Shown: positions 34,140 through 43,460 of the stretch, piece after piece | Layout: each line of letters opens with the position of its first letter | Numbering within the stretch: position 1 is the stretch's first letter | From: UBA11540 sp045536425 | Lineage (GTDB): Bacteria; Bacillota; Clostridia; Oscillospirales; Ruminococcaceae | Reading direction: 5' to 3' | Assembly: GCA_045536425.1 (NCBI GenBank) | Contig: JAZSNN010000015.1 | Span: 248,001-312,000, forward strand | DNA length: 64,000 nt | Translations under genes and position numbers: made by a program | The notes under the pieces: model-generated | The model's input: the letters and a program-made list of their open reading frames with translations, nothing else | Databases searched by the model: none | Told to the model about the DNA's origin: nothing

Positions 34140-35419
34140 TCTCTATCCCCGCCTTCCACAATCGAATACACGACGTTTAGCTTCATAGCTCTAGCCGCTT
34201 CGCAAACGTCTTCTGCCGTCAGCTTGTTTATGAGCGTTATTTCCTCTTCGGGTGTTGTTTTGATGCCGGAAAGTATCTGTCCGAGGTACCACGCTTCGAT
34301 ACCATACAGTGAATCGGTCACCGATTCGAGCCCAGTAATTATGGATGCCTTTGCCTGTTTGATATCCTCTTCGGTAAATCTTCCGTTTCTCACTTCATCG
34401 AGTTGGGCGAGCATAGCTTTTATCGTCTTTTTTCTGTTGTTTTCTTGTACACCGCTATACGCGATCATTATTCCCTTTGTTCGTTCAACCATCGAAGCGC
34501 AGTAGTAGCAGAGTGACATTTCTTCGCGAACAACAGTAAAGAGCTTTGAGGATGTGTCTCCGCCGTAAACTGCAGACATCAACCGAAGTGCAAGACTTCT
34601 CTTGTCATCAAGCGGTATTCCGCTTGAAAAACCCAGAGCCACCTTTGATTGTGATACGTTTATTTTTTCCACTATCTCTCTGGGCGTCTTAGCGGGAGGA
34701 GTTGTTGTGGTCTTTTTCTGACCCTGCACTCTTCTTTCGATCTTTGAAAAAGCATTTACAAACACGGTTTTAAGGTTGTCGTTGATTTTTTCACCGCTAC
34801 ACAAAATCTCGATCTTCGCGGTTGAGAGAATTTTCTTATAGCAATCAGTAACGTAATCTGCGTTGAGTTTATACATATCTTCACAGTAGCCGTATTTTTT
34901 CAGTCCAAACGGCTCGTCAGCGCACATCTCAGATATCAGCTTTTCTATTACATAAGCTCCCTTGTCATCCCTGACAGAGCGTATGGTATCGCAAAGTATA
35001 CTTTTTTCGACGTCGATTTCCTTTTGCAGAAAGCGACCGTTTTGCATCACGGGATCGGTAATGATATTGCAGATGAGCTCAGCAAGTTCTGAAAGCATAC
35101 TCTCGCCGTCTAAAGCAAATCTATCGTTTATACAAGCGCCTGTAACATTGATAATCTGCTTGTCGCCAAACTTTTTAACATCGGTAGAAATAGTAGCTCC
35201 GTACAACTCATCCAGACGCAGATTGAGCGCGGTAAAATCGGGATACATTCCACATCCCTTACGCAAGAGAAAAGCAACAAGCGCATTCGCCGTTACAGTT
35301 TCTCTATCGAGATCTACGATGAAATTTACCGATATTCGTGAGGTTGTGAATTTATCTATGTTAATAGAGGAAAAGTATATCTCTTGCCCTATCGTTTCTC
35401 TCATAAACTGTTCCTTCAT
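34136..35419 (-). CDS. M16 family peptidase-like, non-catalytic partner (YmfF-like)
   Basis: The 427-residue M16-like protein lacks the HxxEH zinc motif; the corresponding N-terminal region reads FTTSRISVNFIVDLDRETVTANALV. The rest keeps the two-domain M16 fold with the VALGFSSGIPLDDKRSLAL and YGGDTSSKLFTVVREEMSLCYY segments. It is expected to pair with the catalytic subunit encoded next, as in bacterial M16 heterodimers. The ATG at 35419 follows GGAGG at 4 bases. First gene of the four-gene operon. Confidence 0.88.
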   Translation of the reverse strand: MKEQFMRETIGQEIYFSSINIDKFTTSRISVNFIVDLDRETVTANALVAFLLRKGCGMYPDFTALNLRLDELYGATISTDVKKFGDKQIINVTGACINDRFALDGESMLSELAELICNIITDPVMQNGRFLQKEIDVEKSILCDTIRSVRDDKGAYVIEKLISEMCADEPFGLKKYGYCEDMYKLNADYVTDCYKKILSTAKIEILCSGEKINDNLKTVFVNAFSKIERRVQGQKKTTTTPPAKTPREIVEKINVSQSKVALGFSSGIPLDDKRSLALRLMSAVYGGDTSSKLFTVVREEMSLCYYCASMVERTKGIMIAYSGVQENNRKKTIKAMLAQLDEVRNGRFTEEDIKQAKASIITGLESVTDSLYGIEAWYLGQILSGIKTTPEEEITLINKLTAEDVCEAARAMKLNVVYSIVEGGDRE

Positions 35420-35492
35420 ATTTCCTCCAAATCAAATCTTTTCTTATAGTATAGCATATTTTAGAGAAAAAATATTTCCTTTTTTAAAATTA

Positions 35493-35521
35493 TTGACTAA
35501 ACCCGTCATTTGTTCTATTAT
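35493..35521 (+). promoter_or_regulatory. Promoter of mnmA-nadA
   Basis: TTGACT, 17 bases, TATTAT, 33 bases before the GTG start. Confidence 0.75.
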
Positions 35522-35553
35522 TATATAGAAACCAATTAGTTAGGAGTTTTGGC

Positions 35554-36672
35554 GTGGCTGATAAAAAGGTAGCTGTTGCTATGAGTGGCGGTGTAGACAG
35601 TTCTGTTGCTGCTGCTCTGCTTAAAAGTGAATACGATATCATTGGTGTTACGCTAAAGCTTTTTTCCAATTCCGACATCAAGCTTGACAGCAGCAAATCC
35701 TGCTGTTCATTAGACGACGTTGAGGATGCCAGATCTGTTGCGAGAAGCCTTGGTGTCGAGCATTTTGTTTACAACTTTGGCGACAAATTCAAGGAACTCG
35801 TCATCGATAGGTTCAACGCAGCTTACATCCGTGGTGACACGCCAAACCCCTGTATTGATTGCAACAGATTTATAAAATTCGATGCGCTTTTGCAGAGAGC
35901 TTTGCTTCTCGACTGCGATTATATCGCGACGGGTCACTACGTTCGTCGCGTATTTGACGAAAAAAGCGGAAAATATCAGCTCAAAAAAGGCGCTGACCCT
36001 TCGAAAGACCAAAGCTACGTTTTGTACGGTTTGACGCAGGAGCAGTTATCGCATACACTATTCCCTCTCGGTGATTTTACAAAGCAAGAGATACGCGCAC
36101 TTGCTGAAAAGTTTGGGTTTGTAAACGCAGACAAACCCGACAGTCAGGACATCTGTTTTGTACCCGACGGAAATTATGCAGATTTTATTGAAAAATATAC
36201 CGGCATAAAATTTGAGCACGGAAAATTTGTTCACACAAGCGGAAAGGTTTTGGGAGAACACCAAGGTATCATCCGATACACCATCGGTCAGCGAAAAGGA
36301 CTCGGCGTTTCCTATACCGAACCTTTGTTTGTAATTGAAAAAGATGTAAAGACAAATACCGTTACACTTGGCAAAAACGAAGACCTTTTCTTCCCTGCTT
36401 TCGCTGTAGAAGACGTTAATTGGATTTCGGGTGACGTTCCTACAGAGCCTTTTGATGTAAAGGTCAAAACCCGTTATCATCAGCAAGAACAACCTGCAAC
36501 AATATACCCACTTTCTGACAACAAATTGTATGTTGAACTCAACTCGCCGCAACGTGCCGTAACCTGCGGACAGGCTGCAGTCTTCTACGACGGGGACGTT
36601 GTACTCGGCGGCGGAACAATATGTAGAGTATTCAGAGAGTGTTTAACCGATAAAGGAGAATCAATATGGTAA
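35554..36672 (+). CDS. mnmA: tRNA-specific 2-thiouridylase MnmA
   Basis: MnmA makes 2-thiouridine at wobble position 34 of tRNA-Lys, -Glu and -Gln. The 372-residue protein starts at GTG 35554 after TAGGAG. It has the PP-loop SGGVDSSVAAALL at residues 10-22, the catalytic Cys in NPCIDCNRFIKFDALL, the KDQSYVLYGL segment and the second Cys in SQDICFVPDGNY, then a C-terminal beta barrel. It overlaps the nadA start by 7 bases. In Clostridia the sulfur normally comes from a cysteine desulfurase, which is not in this window. Confidence 0.95.
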   Translation: MADKKVAVAMSGGVDSSVAAALLKSEYDIIGVTLKLFSNSDIKLDSSKSCCSLDDVEDARSVARSLGVEHFVYNFGDKFKELVIDRFNAAYIRGDTPNPCIDCNRFIKFDALLQRALLLDCDYIATGHYVRRVFDEKSGKYQLKKGADPSKDQSYVLYGLTQEQLSHTLFPLGDFTKQEIRALAEKFGFVNADKPDSQDICFVPDGNYADFIEKYTGIKFEHGKFVHTSGKVLGEHQGIIRYTIGQRKGLGVSYTEPLFVIEKDVKTNTVTLGKNEDLFFPAFAVEDVNWISGDVPTEPFDVKVKTRYHQQEQPATIYPLSDNKLYVELNSPQRAVTCGQAAVFYDGDVVLGGGTICRVFRECLTDKGESIW

Positions 36673-37586
36673 AAAATATACAAGAAAAAATACTCAAACT
36701 CAAGAAAGAAAAGGACGTTTATATCCTTGCCCACAGTTATCAGGGTATGGAGATAACCGAGATTGCAGACACTGTCGGCGACTCCTTCAAACTTAGCGTT
36801 GATGCTCAAAAGGCTTCTGCAAAAAATCTTTTGATGTGTGGCGTGCATTTTATGGCAGAAACCGCCAAGATGCTCTCCCCTGACAAGAGAGTTTTTCTCG
36901 CAAACAGATTGGCGGGTTGTCCGATGGCAGAGCAGATGGACCCCGAGATGATAAAGAAGATGAAGGAAGAAGAGCCTGACCGCAAGGTTGTCGCATATAT
37001 CAACACTACCGCAGATCTAAAGGCTGTTTGTGACGTGTGTGTCACCTCTTCGTCTGCCGTGAAGATTGTTAAAAATATGGACGCTGACAAAATTCTATTC
37101 ATCCCCGACTGCAACCTTGGAACCTATGTAAAGGAACAGGTACCCGAAAAGGACATAAAGCTTCTCAAGGGTGGATGTCCCGTTCACGCGGCTGTAACTG
37201 TTAAAGACCTCGAAGACGCAAAAGCTTTGCATCCAAATGCTCTCGTTTTGGTTCACCCCGAGTGCATTCCCGAGGTTTCATCCCGCGCTGACTACGTTGG
37301 TTCTACTTCGGGAATTATAGATTTTGCAAAGGCTTCGGACGCCAAAGAGTTTATAATAGGCACCGAAATAAGCATCGCGGAGTTTTTGCAGTACGAATGT
37401 CCTGATAAGGAATTTTATATTCTGTCCAAAAAGATCGTTTGCCAGAATATGAAGTTGACAACTCTTATGGATGTTTACAAAACTCTGCTCGGAATTGACA
37501 ACGGAGAAGCTTTTGAAATCGAAATGACTGACGAAGAGATAACGGCCGCCAGAGTTTGTATCGATGAAATGATAAGATTGGGATAA
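36666..37586 (+). CDS. nadA: Quinolinate synthase A
   Basis: NadA condenses iminoaspartate with dihydroxyacetone phosphate to quinolinate in NAD synthesis, using a [4Fe-4S] cluster. The 306-residue protein has the three-fold repeated fold with cluster cysteines in LLMCGVHFMAETAKML, KGGCPVHAAVT and VCQNMKLTTL. Other typical segments are ILAHSYQGMEI and FIPDCNLGTYV. It overlaps mnmA by 7 bases. The usual partners nadB and nadC are absent here, so they must be elsewhere or replaced. Confidence 0.95.
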   Translation: MVKNIQEKILKLKKEKDVYILAHSYQGMEITEIADTVGDSFKLSVDAQKASAKNLLMCGVHFMAETAKMLSPDKRVFLANRLAGCPMAEQMDPEMIKKMKEEEPDRKVVAYINTTADLKAVCDVCVTSSSAVKIVKNMDADKILFIPDCNLGTYVKEQVPEKDIKLLKGGCPVHAAVTVKDLEDAKALHPNALVLVHPECIPEVSSRADYVGSTSGIIDFAKASDAKEFIIGTEISIAEFLQYECPDKEFYILSKKIVCQNMKLTTLMDVYKTLLGIDNGEAFEIEMTDEEITAARVCIDEMIRLG

Positions 37587-37613
37587 AAAGGAGGCTTTTA
37601 TGCCTCCTTTTTA
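37585..37613 (+). terminator. Terminator of mnmA-nadA
   Basis: AAAAAGGAGGC and GCCTCCTTTTT around TTTTAT. Confidence 0.88.
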
Positions 37614-37620
37614 TCGTATT

Positions 37621-37654
37621 AAAACAGGTCGGATTTTCGTCCGACCTGTTTTTT
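37621..37654 (-). terminator. Terminator of htrA
   Basis: AAAACAGGTCGGA / TCCGACCTGTTTT around TTTTCG, abutting the htrA stop codon. Confidence 0.85.
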
Positions 37655-39188
37655 ATCCAAACGGGAAAAATCCAAAGGGATCTTCGAAAAAGCCTCCGCC
37701 ATAATCGCCGTAGTTTCCGCCGTTGTTATCGTAATTTCCGTTGTTGTTCTGATTGTTGCCGGAAGAATCGCCCTCCTCGGTAATGTAGTTCGATGTATCG
37801 TCGCGGCCATCATTTTCGCCAAGAACTACCGACATTTCTGTAGTATAGCCCTTGCGGTAAACCGTGAGTTTCATAGTGTCTCCCGCCTTGCAGTTTGACA
37901 TTATCGCAAACACTTCGGCAGTACTTTCAACGCTCTGTCCGTTTATCTCAGTAATCATATCTCCGGGCAGGAGTCCTTTTTTATATGCGTCGCTTTCGGG
38001 GTCAACGCCCTGAACCTTGAGTCCCGCGGGAATTCCATAGAATTTTGCAACCTCAGAGGAAATTGCATAGTAGGTAATTCCAAGAAGCGGTCTGCCCTTG
38101 ATGTATCCATATTCGATAAGGTCGTCGATGAGGTCGACCGAGTCGCTAATCGGAATTGCAAAGCCCATACCCTCATAAGAAACGTTGGCAAGTTTTGCAA
38201 CGCTTATTCCAACCACTCTTCCGTAGCTGTCAACAAGTGCGCCGCCTGAATTTCCGGGGTTTATTGCGGCATTGGTTTGTATACAGGTCATCACATATCC
38301 TGTAGAGCTGTTTGTGATGAGTCGGTCAACACCGCTGACAATACCGTTTGTTATGCTATTTGCAAACTCTATACCACCAGGGTTACCGATAGCATAAACA
38401 ATCTCACCGGGTTTTAGTTCATCAGAATTTCCGAGTTCTGCTTTTACGAGGTTTTGCGCATCTATCTTTATGACAGCAAGGTCGGTCTGCTTATCATATC
38501 CCATCAATTTTGCAGTATATCGCTCATTGTTATTGAGAACTACCTCGATGAGCTTAGCGTCCTCTATAACGTGCTCGTTGGTGACGATATAGCCGTCCGA
38601 GGAAATGATAACTCCCGAGCCCTCGCCCGAAGCGGTTGTGTCTGTACCCGAGGAATAGACTACAATTCCTACTACAGAGGGGCTTACCTTTTCGTATACT
38701 CGTTCACCCGAAAGTGTTGACGTGTTGTCTACATTGCCGGAAACATTTGTAGGCTTGTTGTTGATTACAAGCTCGGGTGCCTTGATAGTAGTGGAGCTCG
38801 TTTCGGCAACAGAGTCTGAAGTAGTAGTATCAACGTCGGCAACCAAGGCATTGAGCCCTGCAATACCAAAAGCTATCGAACAGATGAACAGAACACAGCA
38901 CAAAACAGTGGCAACTATCTTCAAACCGTTTTTGTTTCTCGGTTTTCTGGGTCTGTTGGAATAACTCCCGTAATCGTTGAGATTCCAGTTGTAACCGTTC
39001 TGCTGTCTATATTCGTTTTGCTCTTCGTAGTTAGTTCTATACTGTCCGCCAAATTGATTGTATCCACCGTATGGGGATGGCGGCGGAGGGGGTACTTGAT
39101 TGGGCTGAGGCTGTTCGGGAGTTTGGTTCTCCTGTGGAGCGTTCTGCTCTAGGTTCATTTCATTGTTATTTTCATTATTATCGTACAT
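37653..39188 (-). CDS. htrA: HtrA/DegP-type membrane serine protease with PDZ domain
   Basis: The 511-residue protein (ATG 39188 after GGAGG) begins with an Asn/Gln/Pro-rich cytoplasmic stretch, has one membrane helix (about 88-113), then an extracellular trypsin-like domain with His206 (TNEHVIED), Asp236 (KQTDLAVIKI) and Ser314 (NPGNSGGAL). A PDZ domain (about 385-465, GDMITEINGQSVES) and an unusual Asn/Gly-rich tail ending in FGFFPFG follow. It degrades or repairs misfolded exported proteins. It lies 83 bases after a two-component system on the same strand, suggesting CssRS-like envelope stress control. Confidence 0.93.
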   Translation of the reverse strand: MYDNNENNNEMNLEQNAPQENQTPEQPQPNQVPPPPPSPYGGYNQFGGQYRTNYEEQNEYRQQNGYNWNLNDYGSYSNRPRKPRNKNGLKIVATVLCCVLFICSIAFGIAGLNALVADVDTTTSDSVAETSSTTIKAPELVINNKPTNVSGNVDNTSTLSGERVYEKVSPSVVGIVVYSSGTDTTASGEGSGVIISSDGYIVTNEHVIEDAKLIEVVLNNNERYTAKLMGYDKQTDLAVIKIDAQNLVKAELGNSDELKPGEIVYAIGNPGGIEFANSITNGIVSGVDRLITNSSTGYVMTCIQTNAAINPGNSGGALVDSYGRVVGISVAKLANVSYEGMGFAIPISDSVDLIDDLIEYGYIKGRPLLGITYYAISSEVAKFYGIPAGLKVQGVDPESDAYKKGLLPGDMITEINGQSVESTAEVFAIMSNCKAGDTMKLTVYRKGYTTEMSVVLGENDGRDDTSNYITEEGDSSGNNQNNNGNYDNNGGNYGDYGGGFFEDPFGFFPFG

Positions 39189-39271
39189 AAACGACCTCCG
39201 CATTTTTGTTTGAAAAAATTATAAATTGAAAATATTAAGATAAAATAAACTTCATATTAAAATTATTCACA

Positions 39272-40720
39272 CTATTTGTGGTGATTTTTTGTCTGTGAAG
39301 CAGGAAGCGTGAAGCAAAACTCAGTATATTTTCCCTGTTCACTTCTCACACGGATATCTCCACCGTGTAGCTTTACTATCGATTTTGCTATATGCAGACC
39401 GAGTCCCACACCGTGCTTATCCGAGCTTCTGGATTTGTCGGTTTTATAGAATCTGTCAAAAATATATCTGCATTCTTCTTGAGATATGCCGTCACCGGAA
39501 TTTACTACCGATATATAGGTAGTATTTTTATCAATTACATATCTAAACTCAATATATCCGCCAACATCTGCAAATTTTACAGCATTATCTATCAGATTAT
39601 AGACAACCTGATGAACTAGTCCTTTATCGGCATCTACCATAACTTTTGTGTCTATATCAAGGCCGCGGATATCGAGCCTCTTTTCCTCTATCTTCTTTTC
39701 AAAAGGAAACAGCGCCTGACAGACAACGTCATTTACGTCGAAAGAAACAACATCAAGCTTGTTTTCGCCCGTTTCTATCCTTGCAATATTGAGCATTGAA
39801 CGAACAACAGTAGAAAGACGTTTTGATTCATCTAACACTATGTTAAGATAGTGCTCGTGCTGTTCGGGAGGAATAGTTCCATCTAGTATTCCCTCTACAA
39901 AGCCGATTATTGCCGTCATAGGAGTTTTTAGTTCGTGCGAAACATTGGCAACAAAGCTTCTGTGAGAGGATTCGAGGAGCGCCAAATCCTCCGCCATATT
40001 ATTGAAAGAAAGTGCAAGCTCACCGATTTCGCGATCGTCTGAAACCGATATTCGTTGTGTAAAATCACCTTTTGAAAAGCTTCGGGTCGCTTTTACCATC
40101 TGGCGTATCGGCCGCACAAGTTGCGCAGTAACTGCATACACCAAAACAAACGCGATGAACAAAATCATAAGTACACAAGCAACAACGGTTTTAGTAAACT
40201 TGTTTGTAAGGTCGGTCATAGATTTTGCCGACGAGGAAACAAATATAACGCCTATAGTGGTATTTCCATTTATCTTTACGGGCATACCAACCGTGTAATA
40301 TGGGCTTTTGTACATACCATCCAGTCTGCCCATTTCGCTATACTCGCCCTTCATTGCGTGTTTTATAACATCGGTTGAAACAGTGTACGTTGTGTGCACA
40401 CACGAGGAATCGTGAGAACAAACGAGGGTTTTGCCAGAAATATCGGTAAAGAAAATTTCGGTGCCAGATGCTATTGCAAGAAGCTCGTATCCGTTGTGAA
40501 CGGTTTGATAGTTAATAAAATCAAAGGAATTAGAGGCATAGTTTGCCACGGTGATACTTGCAGCGTTTTTAGCGTTTTTACTGAGCAGAGCATACTGCTC
40601 GTCGCGGAAATGCTGTGTCGAAAAAAACAGCAACGCTACACCTAAAACGACTACGCTGAGAGTCACACAGGCAACGCAGATTAAAAAATATTTTGAAAAA
40701 ATACTCTTCTGCCCTCTCAT
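39272..40720 (-). CDS. Sensor histidine kinase upstream of htrA
   Basis: The 482-residue kinase has two membrane helices (about 11-33 and 177-198) bounding an extracytoplasmic sensor domain of about 140 residues with a Cys pair (CSHDSSC). A HAMP domain (about 199-252), HisKA with phospho-acceptor His262 (VSHELKTPMTAIIGF) and an HATPase domain with YNLIDNAVKFAD, GDGISQEE and GVGLGLHIAK follow. It follows the response regulator by 13 bases and precedes htrA. The signal is unknown; envelope stress is inferred from htrA. Confidence 0.93.
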   Translation of the reverse strand: MRGQKSIFSKYFLICVACVTLSVVVLGVALLFFSTQHFRDEQYALLSKNAKNAASITVANYASNSFDFINYQTVHNGYELLAIASGTEIFFTDISGKTLVCSHDSSCVHTTYTVSTDVIKHAMKGEYSEMGRLDGMYKSPYYTVGMPVKINGNTTIGVIFVSSSAKSMTDLTNKFTKTVVACVLMILFIAFVLVYAVTAQLVRPIRQMVKATRSFSKGDFTQRISVSDDREIGELALSFNNMAEDLALLESSHRSFVANVSHELKTPMTAIIGFVEGILDGTIPPEQHEHYLNIVLDESKRLSTVVRSMLNIARIETGENKLDVVSFDVNDVVCQALFPFEKKIEEKRLDIRGLDIDTKVMVDADKGLVHQVVYNLIDNAVKFADVGGYIEFRYVIDKNTTYISVVNSGDGISQEECRYIFDRFYKTDKSRSSDKHGVGLGLHIAKSIVKLHGGDIRVRSEQGKYTEFCFTLPASQTKNHHK

Positions 40721-40733
40721 GATTTCACCAAAA

Positions 40734-41435
40734 CTATTCCTTTACATCAAATTTGTATCCTACACCCCAAACTGTTTTGAGAGACCACTCTTCAGAAACT
40801 CCTTCGAGCTTTTCGCGAAGTCTCTTTATATGCACGTCAACAGTTCTGGAATCGCCGTAATATTCAAATCCCCATACTTTGTCGAGAAGCTGGTCTCGAG
40901 TGAAAACTCGGTTGGGGTTGCTGGCAAGGTAGAACAAAAGCTCAAGCTCTTTCGGCGGAGTATCAACAACCTTATTTGAAACCTTGAGCTCATATTTTGT
41001 CATATTCACAATAAGGTTATCGTATTTCACTTCTTTTACAGCCTCACTAACAGCCTCGGAAGCTGTGGAATGCATACGACGCATTACCGCCTTTATTCTG
41101 GCTATTATTTCCTTTGGATCAAAGGGTTTGGTAACGTAGTCATCAGCACCAAGTTCAAGTCCAAGCACCTTGTCAAAGGTTTCACCCTTTGCAGTTACCA
41201 TAATTATCGGGCAATCGGATTTTTTTCTCACCTCACGGCAAACCTGCCAACCGTCGAGCTTTGGCATCATTATGTCAAGCAGTATCAGATCGGGCTCCTC
41301 GGTTCGAAACTTTTCAAGTGCTTCTTCGCCGTCATTGGCGATAACTACTGTATATCCGTCTTTTACGAGATACAGTCTCAAAAGTTCGCAAATGTTCTTA
41401 TCATCATCACAAACAAGGATTTTATTGGTAGCCAT
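40734..41435 (-). CDS. OmpR/PhoB family response regulator
   Basis: The 233-residue regulator has a receiver domain with acidic pocket CDDD at 9-12, phospho-acceptor Asp54 (ILLDIMMPKLDGW) and the VTKPF Lys, and a winged-helix DNA-binding domain with VFTRDQLLDKVWG and SRTVDVHIKRLREKL. It is first in an operon with the histidine kinase, and the GAAGGAGG ribosome site is strong. TATAAT at 41476-41481 is the likely -10 element. Confidence 0.95.
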   Translation of the reverse strand: MATNKILVCDDDKNICELLRLYLVKDGYTVVIANDGEEALEKFRTEEPDLILLDIMMPKLDGWQVCREVRKKSDCPIIMVTAKGETFDKVLGLELGADDYVTKPFDPKEIIARIKAVMRRMHSTASEAVSEAVKEVKYDNLIVNMTKYELKVSNKVVDTPPKELELLFYLASNPNRVFTRDQLLDKVWGFEYYGDSRTVDVHIKRLREKLEGVSEEWSLKTVWGVGYKFDVKE

Positions 41436-41547
41436 TGTGCGTCCTCCTTCTTGTCCATCATACTTTTATAATAATATTATATACTAAACAAAGCGGGAAT
41501 GGTGAACTTTTTTTGAAGAATATTGTTAAAATCCGTTAATATATGAC

Positions 41548-41580
41548 AAAAAGGGACTGCCTGGGCAGTCCCTTTTTCTT
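41548..41580. terminator. Intrinsic terminator downstream of rpmB
   Basis: AAAAAGGGACTGCC and GGCAGTCCCTTTTT; usable on the minus strand after rpmB. Confidence 0.85.
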
Positions 41581-41590
41581 TTTGGCTATA

Positions 41591-41779
41591 TCAGACAGCT
41601 CTCGTTACTTTGTTAGAACGCAAGCAACGGGTGCAGGCGTAAATGTGGCACGGAGTACCGTCAACTACTGCCTTTACTCTTCTTACATTGGGTTTCCATG
41701 TTCTGTTAGAACGTCTGTGAGAGTGTGAAACCTTTATTCCGAATGTAACACCTTTTCCGCAGATATCGCATTTTGCCAT
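41591..41779 (-). CDS. rpmB: 50S ribosomal protein L28
   Basis: This 62-residue L28 starts at ATG 41779 with GGAGGTG 6 bases upstream. The sequence AKCDICGKGVTFGIKVSHSH and TWKPNVRRVKAV is characteristic. Two cysteine pairs (CDIC near the start and CTRC near the end) make this the zinc-binding C+ form. A monocistronic gene. Confidence 0.96.
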   Translation of the reverse strand: MAKCDICGKGVTFGIKVSHSHRRSNRTWKPNVRRVKAVVDGTPCHIYACTRCLRSNKVTRAV

Positions 41780-41904
41780 TGTCTGCACCTCCTTGATAAC
41801 AACTTTCTTTAAGTCAACACACCTATTTTAGCAAAAAGAAATCATAAAATCAATAGTTTTCGCAAAAAAAAATAAATTATTTTCACTACTATTCGCTAAA
41901 ACTG

Positions 41905-41933
41905 TTGACTTAAAAGGAATATAAAGGTAAAAT
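41905..41933 (+). promoter_or_regulatory. Promoter of glyS
   Basis: TTGACT, 17 bases, TAAAAT, 36 bases before the glyS start. The leader is too short for a T-box. Confidence 0.75.
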
Positions 41934-41968
41934 ATATAGTAATGTTTATATAATTCGGAGGCTTTCTT

Positions 41969-43348
41969 ATGCTTTTAAATTCTGAAAAAACAATGGACAA
42001 GATTGTCGCCCTCTGTAAAGGCAGAGGTTTTGTATATCCCGGAAGTGAAATCTACGGCGGACTTTCCAACAGCTGGGACTATGGTCCTCTCGGTGTAGAA
42101 TTCAAAAACAACATCAAACGTGCTTGGTGGAAAAAGTTCGTTCAGGAATCCCCCTACAACGTTGGTCTTGATGCAGCTATTCTTATGAACCCTCAGACTT
42201 GGGTGGCTTCGGGACACGTTGGCGGATTCTCCGATCCTCTTATGGATTGTAAAGATTGTAAAACCCGTCACAGAGCCGACCAGCTTATTGAACAGCAGTC
42301 CGATGCCGTTCCTAACGGTTGGACAAACGCTCAGATGATGGAATTCATCAAAGAAAACGGCATTAAGTGTCCTGATTGCGGTAGCACAAACTTTACCGAC
42401 ATCAGACAATTCAACCTTATGTTCAAAACATTTCAGGGTGTTACCGAGGACGCAAAGAGCGAACTCTATCTCCGTCCCGAAACAGCACAGGGTATATTCG
42501 TAAACTTTGCTAACGTGCAGAGAACAACCAGAAAGAAGCTCCCCTTCGGTATCGGACAGATTGGTAAATCCTTCAGAAACGAAATCACTCCCGGTAACTT
42601 TATCTTCAGAATCCGTGAGTTTGAGCAGATGGAGCTCGAGTTCTTCTGCAAGCCAGGAACAGACCTTGAGTGGTTTGCTTATTGGAAGGACTACTGCAAA
42701 AATTGGCTTCTCAACCTTGGCATCAAGGAAGAAAACATAAAGATGCGTGATCACGATCCTGAGGAACTTTCACATTATTCTAAAGGAACTACCGACATCG
42801 AATTCCTCTTCCCGTTCGGATGGGGTGAGCTTTGGGGAATTGCCGACAGAACAGATTTCGACTTGAAACAACACATCGAGCATTCCGGAAAGTCCCTAGA
42901 GTACTTTGATCAGGAGGCTAACGAAAAGTATATTCCCTATGTTGTCGAGCCCTCTCTCGGTGCAGACCGCGTAACTCTCGCGTTCCTTTGCGAAGCTTAT
43001 GACGAAGAAACTGTTGGCGAGAACGACACAAGAGTTGTTCTTCACCTCCACCCCGCTCTCGCACCTTTCAAGGCTTGTGTTCTTCCTCTTTCCAAGAAGC
43101 TCAACGAGTCTGCTCAAAAAGTATACGCTATGCTCGCAAAAGACTTTATGATTGATTTCGACGACGCAGGCTCTATTGGCAAGCGTTATCGCCGTCAGGA
43201 CGAAATCGGCACACCTTTCTGCATCACCTACGACTTCGACAGTGAAGAGGACGGATGTGTTACAGTTCGTGACCGTGACACTATGGCTCAGGAGAGAATT
43301 CCGATAGAAAAACTCACCGAGTTCATCAGAGAAAAACTTGAATTCTAA
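41969..43348 (+). CDS. glyS: Glycyl-tRNA synthetase (single-chain alpha2 type)
   Basis: This class II synthetase charges tRNA-Gly. The 459-residue protein matches the homodimeric eukaryote/Firmicute type: GFVYPGSEIYGGLSNSWDYGPLG, a zinc-like insert with CKDCKTRHRAD and CPDCG, motif 2 RNEITPGNFIFRIREFEQME and motif 3 region VVEPSLGADRVTLAFL. A C-terminal anticodon-binding domain follows. GGAGG precedes the ATG. A single-gene unit with its own promoter and terminator. Confidence 0.97.
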   Translation: MLLNSEKTMDKIVALCKGRGFVYPGSEIYGGLSNSWDYGPLGVEFKNNIKRAWWKKFVQESPYNVGLDAAILMNPQTWVASGHVGGFSDPLMDCKDCKTRHRADQLIEQQSDAVPNGWTNAQMMEFIKENGIKCPDCGSTNFTDIRQFNLMFKTFQGVTEDAKSELYLRPETAQGIFVNFANVQRTTRKKLPFGIGQIGKSFRNEITPGNFIFRIREFEQMELEFFCKPGTDLEWFAYWKDYCKNWLLNLGIKEENIKMRDHDPEELSHYSKGTTDIEFLFPFGWGELWGIADRTDFDLKQHIEHSGKSLEYFDQEANEKYIPYVVEPSLGADRVTLAFLCEAYDEETVGENDTRVVLHLHPALAPFKACVLPLSKKLNESAQKVYAMLAKDFMIDFDDAGSIGKRYRRQDEIGTPFCITYDFDSEEDGCVTVRDRDTMAQERIPIEKLTEFIREKLEF

Positions 43349-43355
43349 ATTTTTT

Positions 43356-43384
43356 ATCGGCGTAGTTATCCTACGCCGATTTTC
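43356..43384 (+). terminator. Terminator of glyS
   Basis: ATCGGCGTAG / CTACGCCGAT around TTATC, then TTTT. Confidence 0.85.
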
Positions 43385-43398
43385 ACATTCAAACTCTA

Positions 43399-43427
43399 TT
43401 GAAATATTGTATCTTTTCGTATATAAT
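43399..43427 (+). promoter_or_regulatory. Promoter of nfnAB
   Basis: TTGAAA, 17 bases, TATAAT, 33 bases before the TTG start. Confidence 0.8.
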
Positions 43428-43460
43428 CATATCTATAATCTTTTTAACGGAGGGTCCGTT

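Noticed and set aside
41789..41968. T-box leader before glyS
   Set aside because: The promoter at 41905-41933 leaves only a short leader, and no T-box core or specifier structure is visible.
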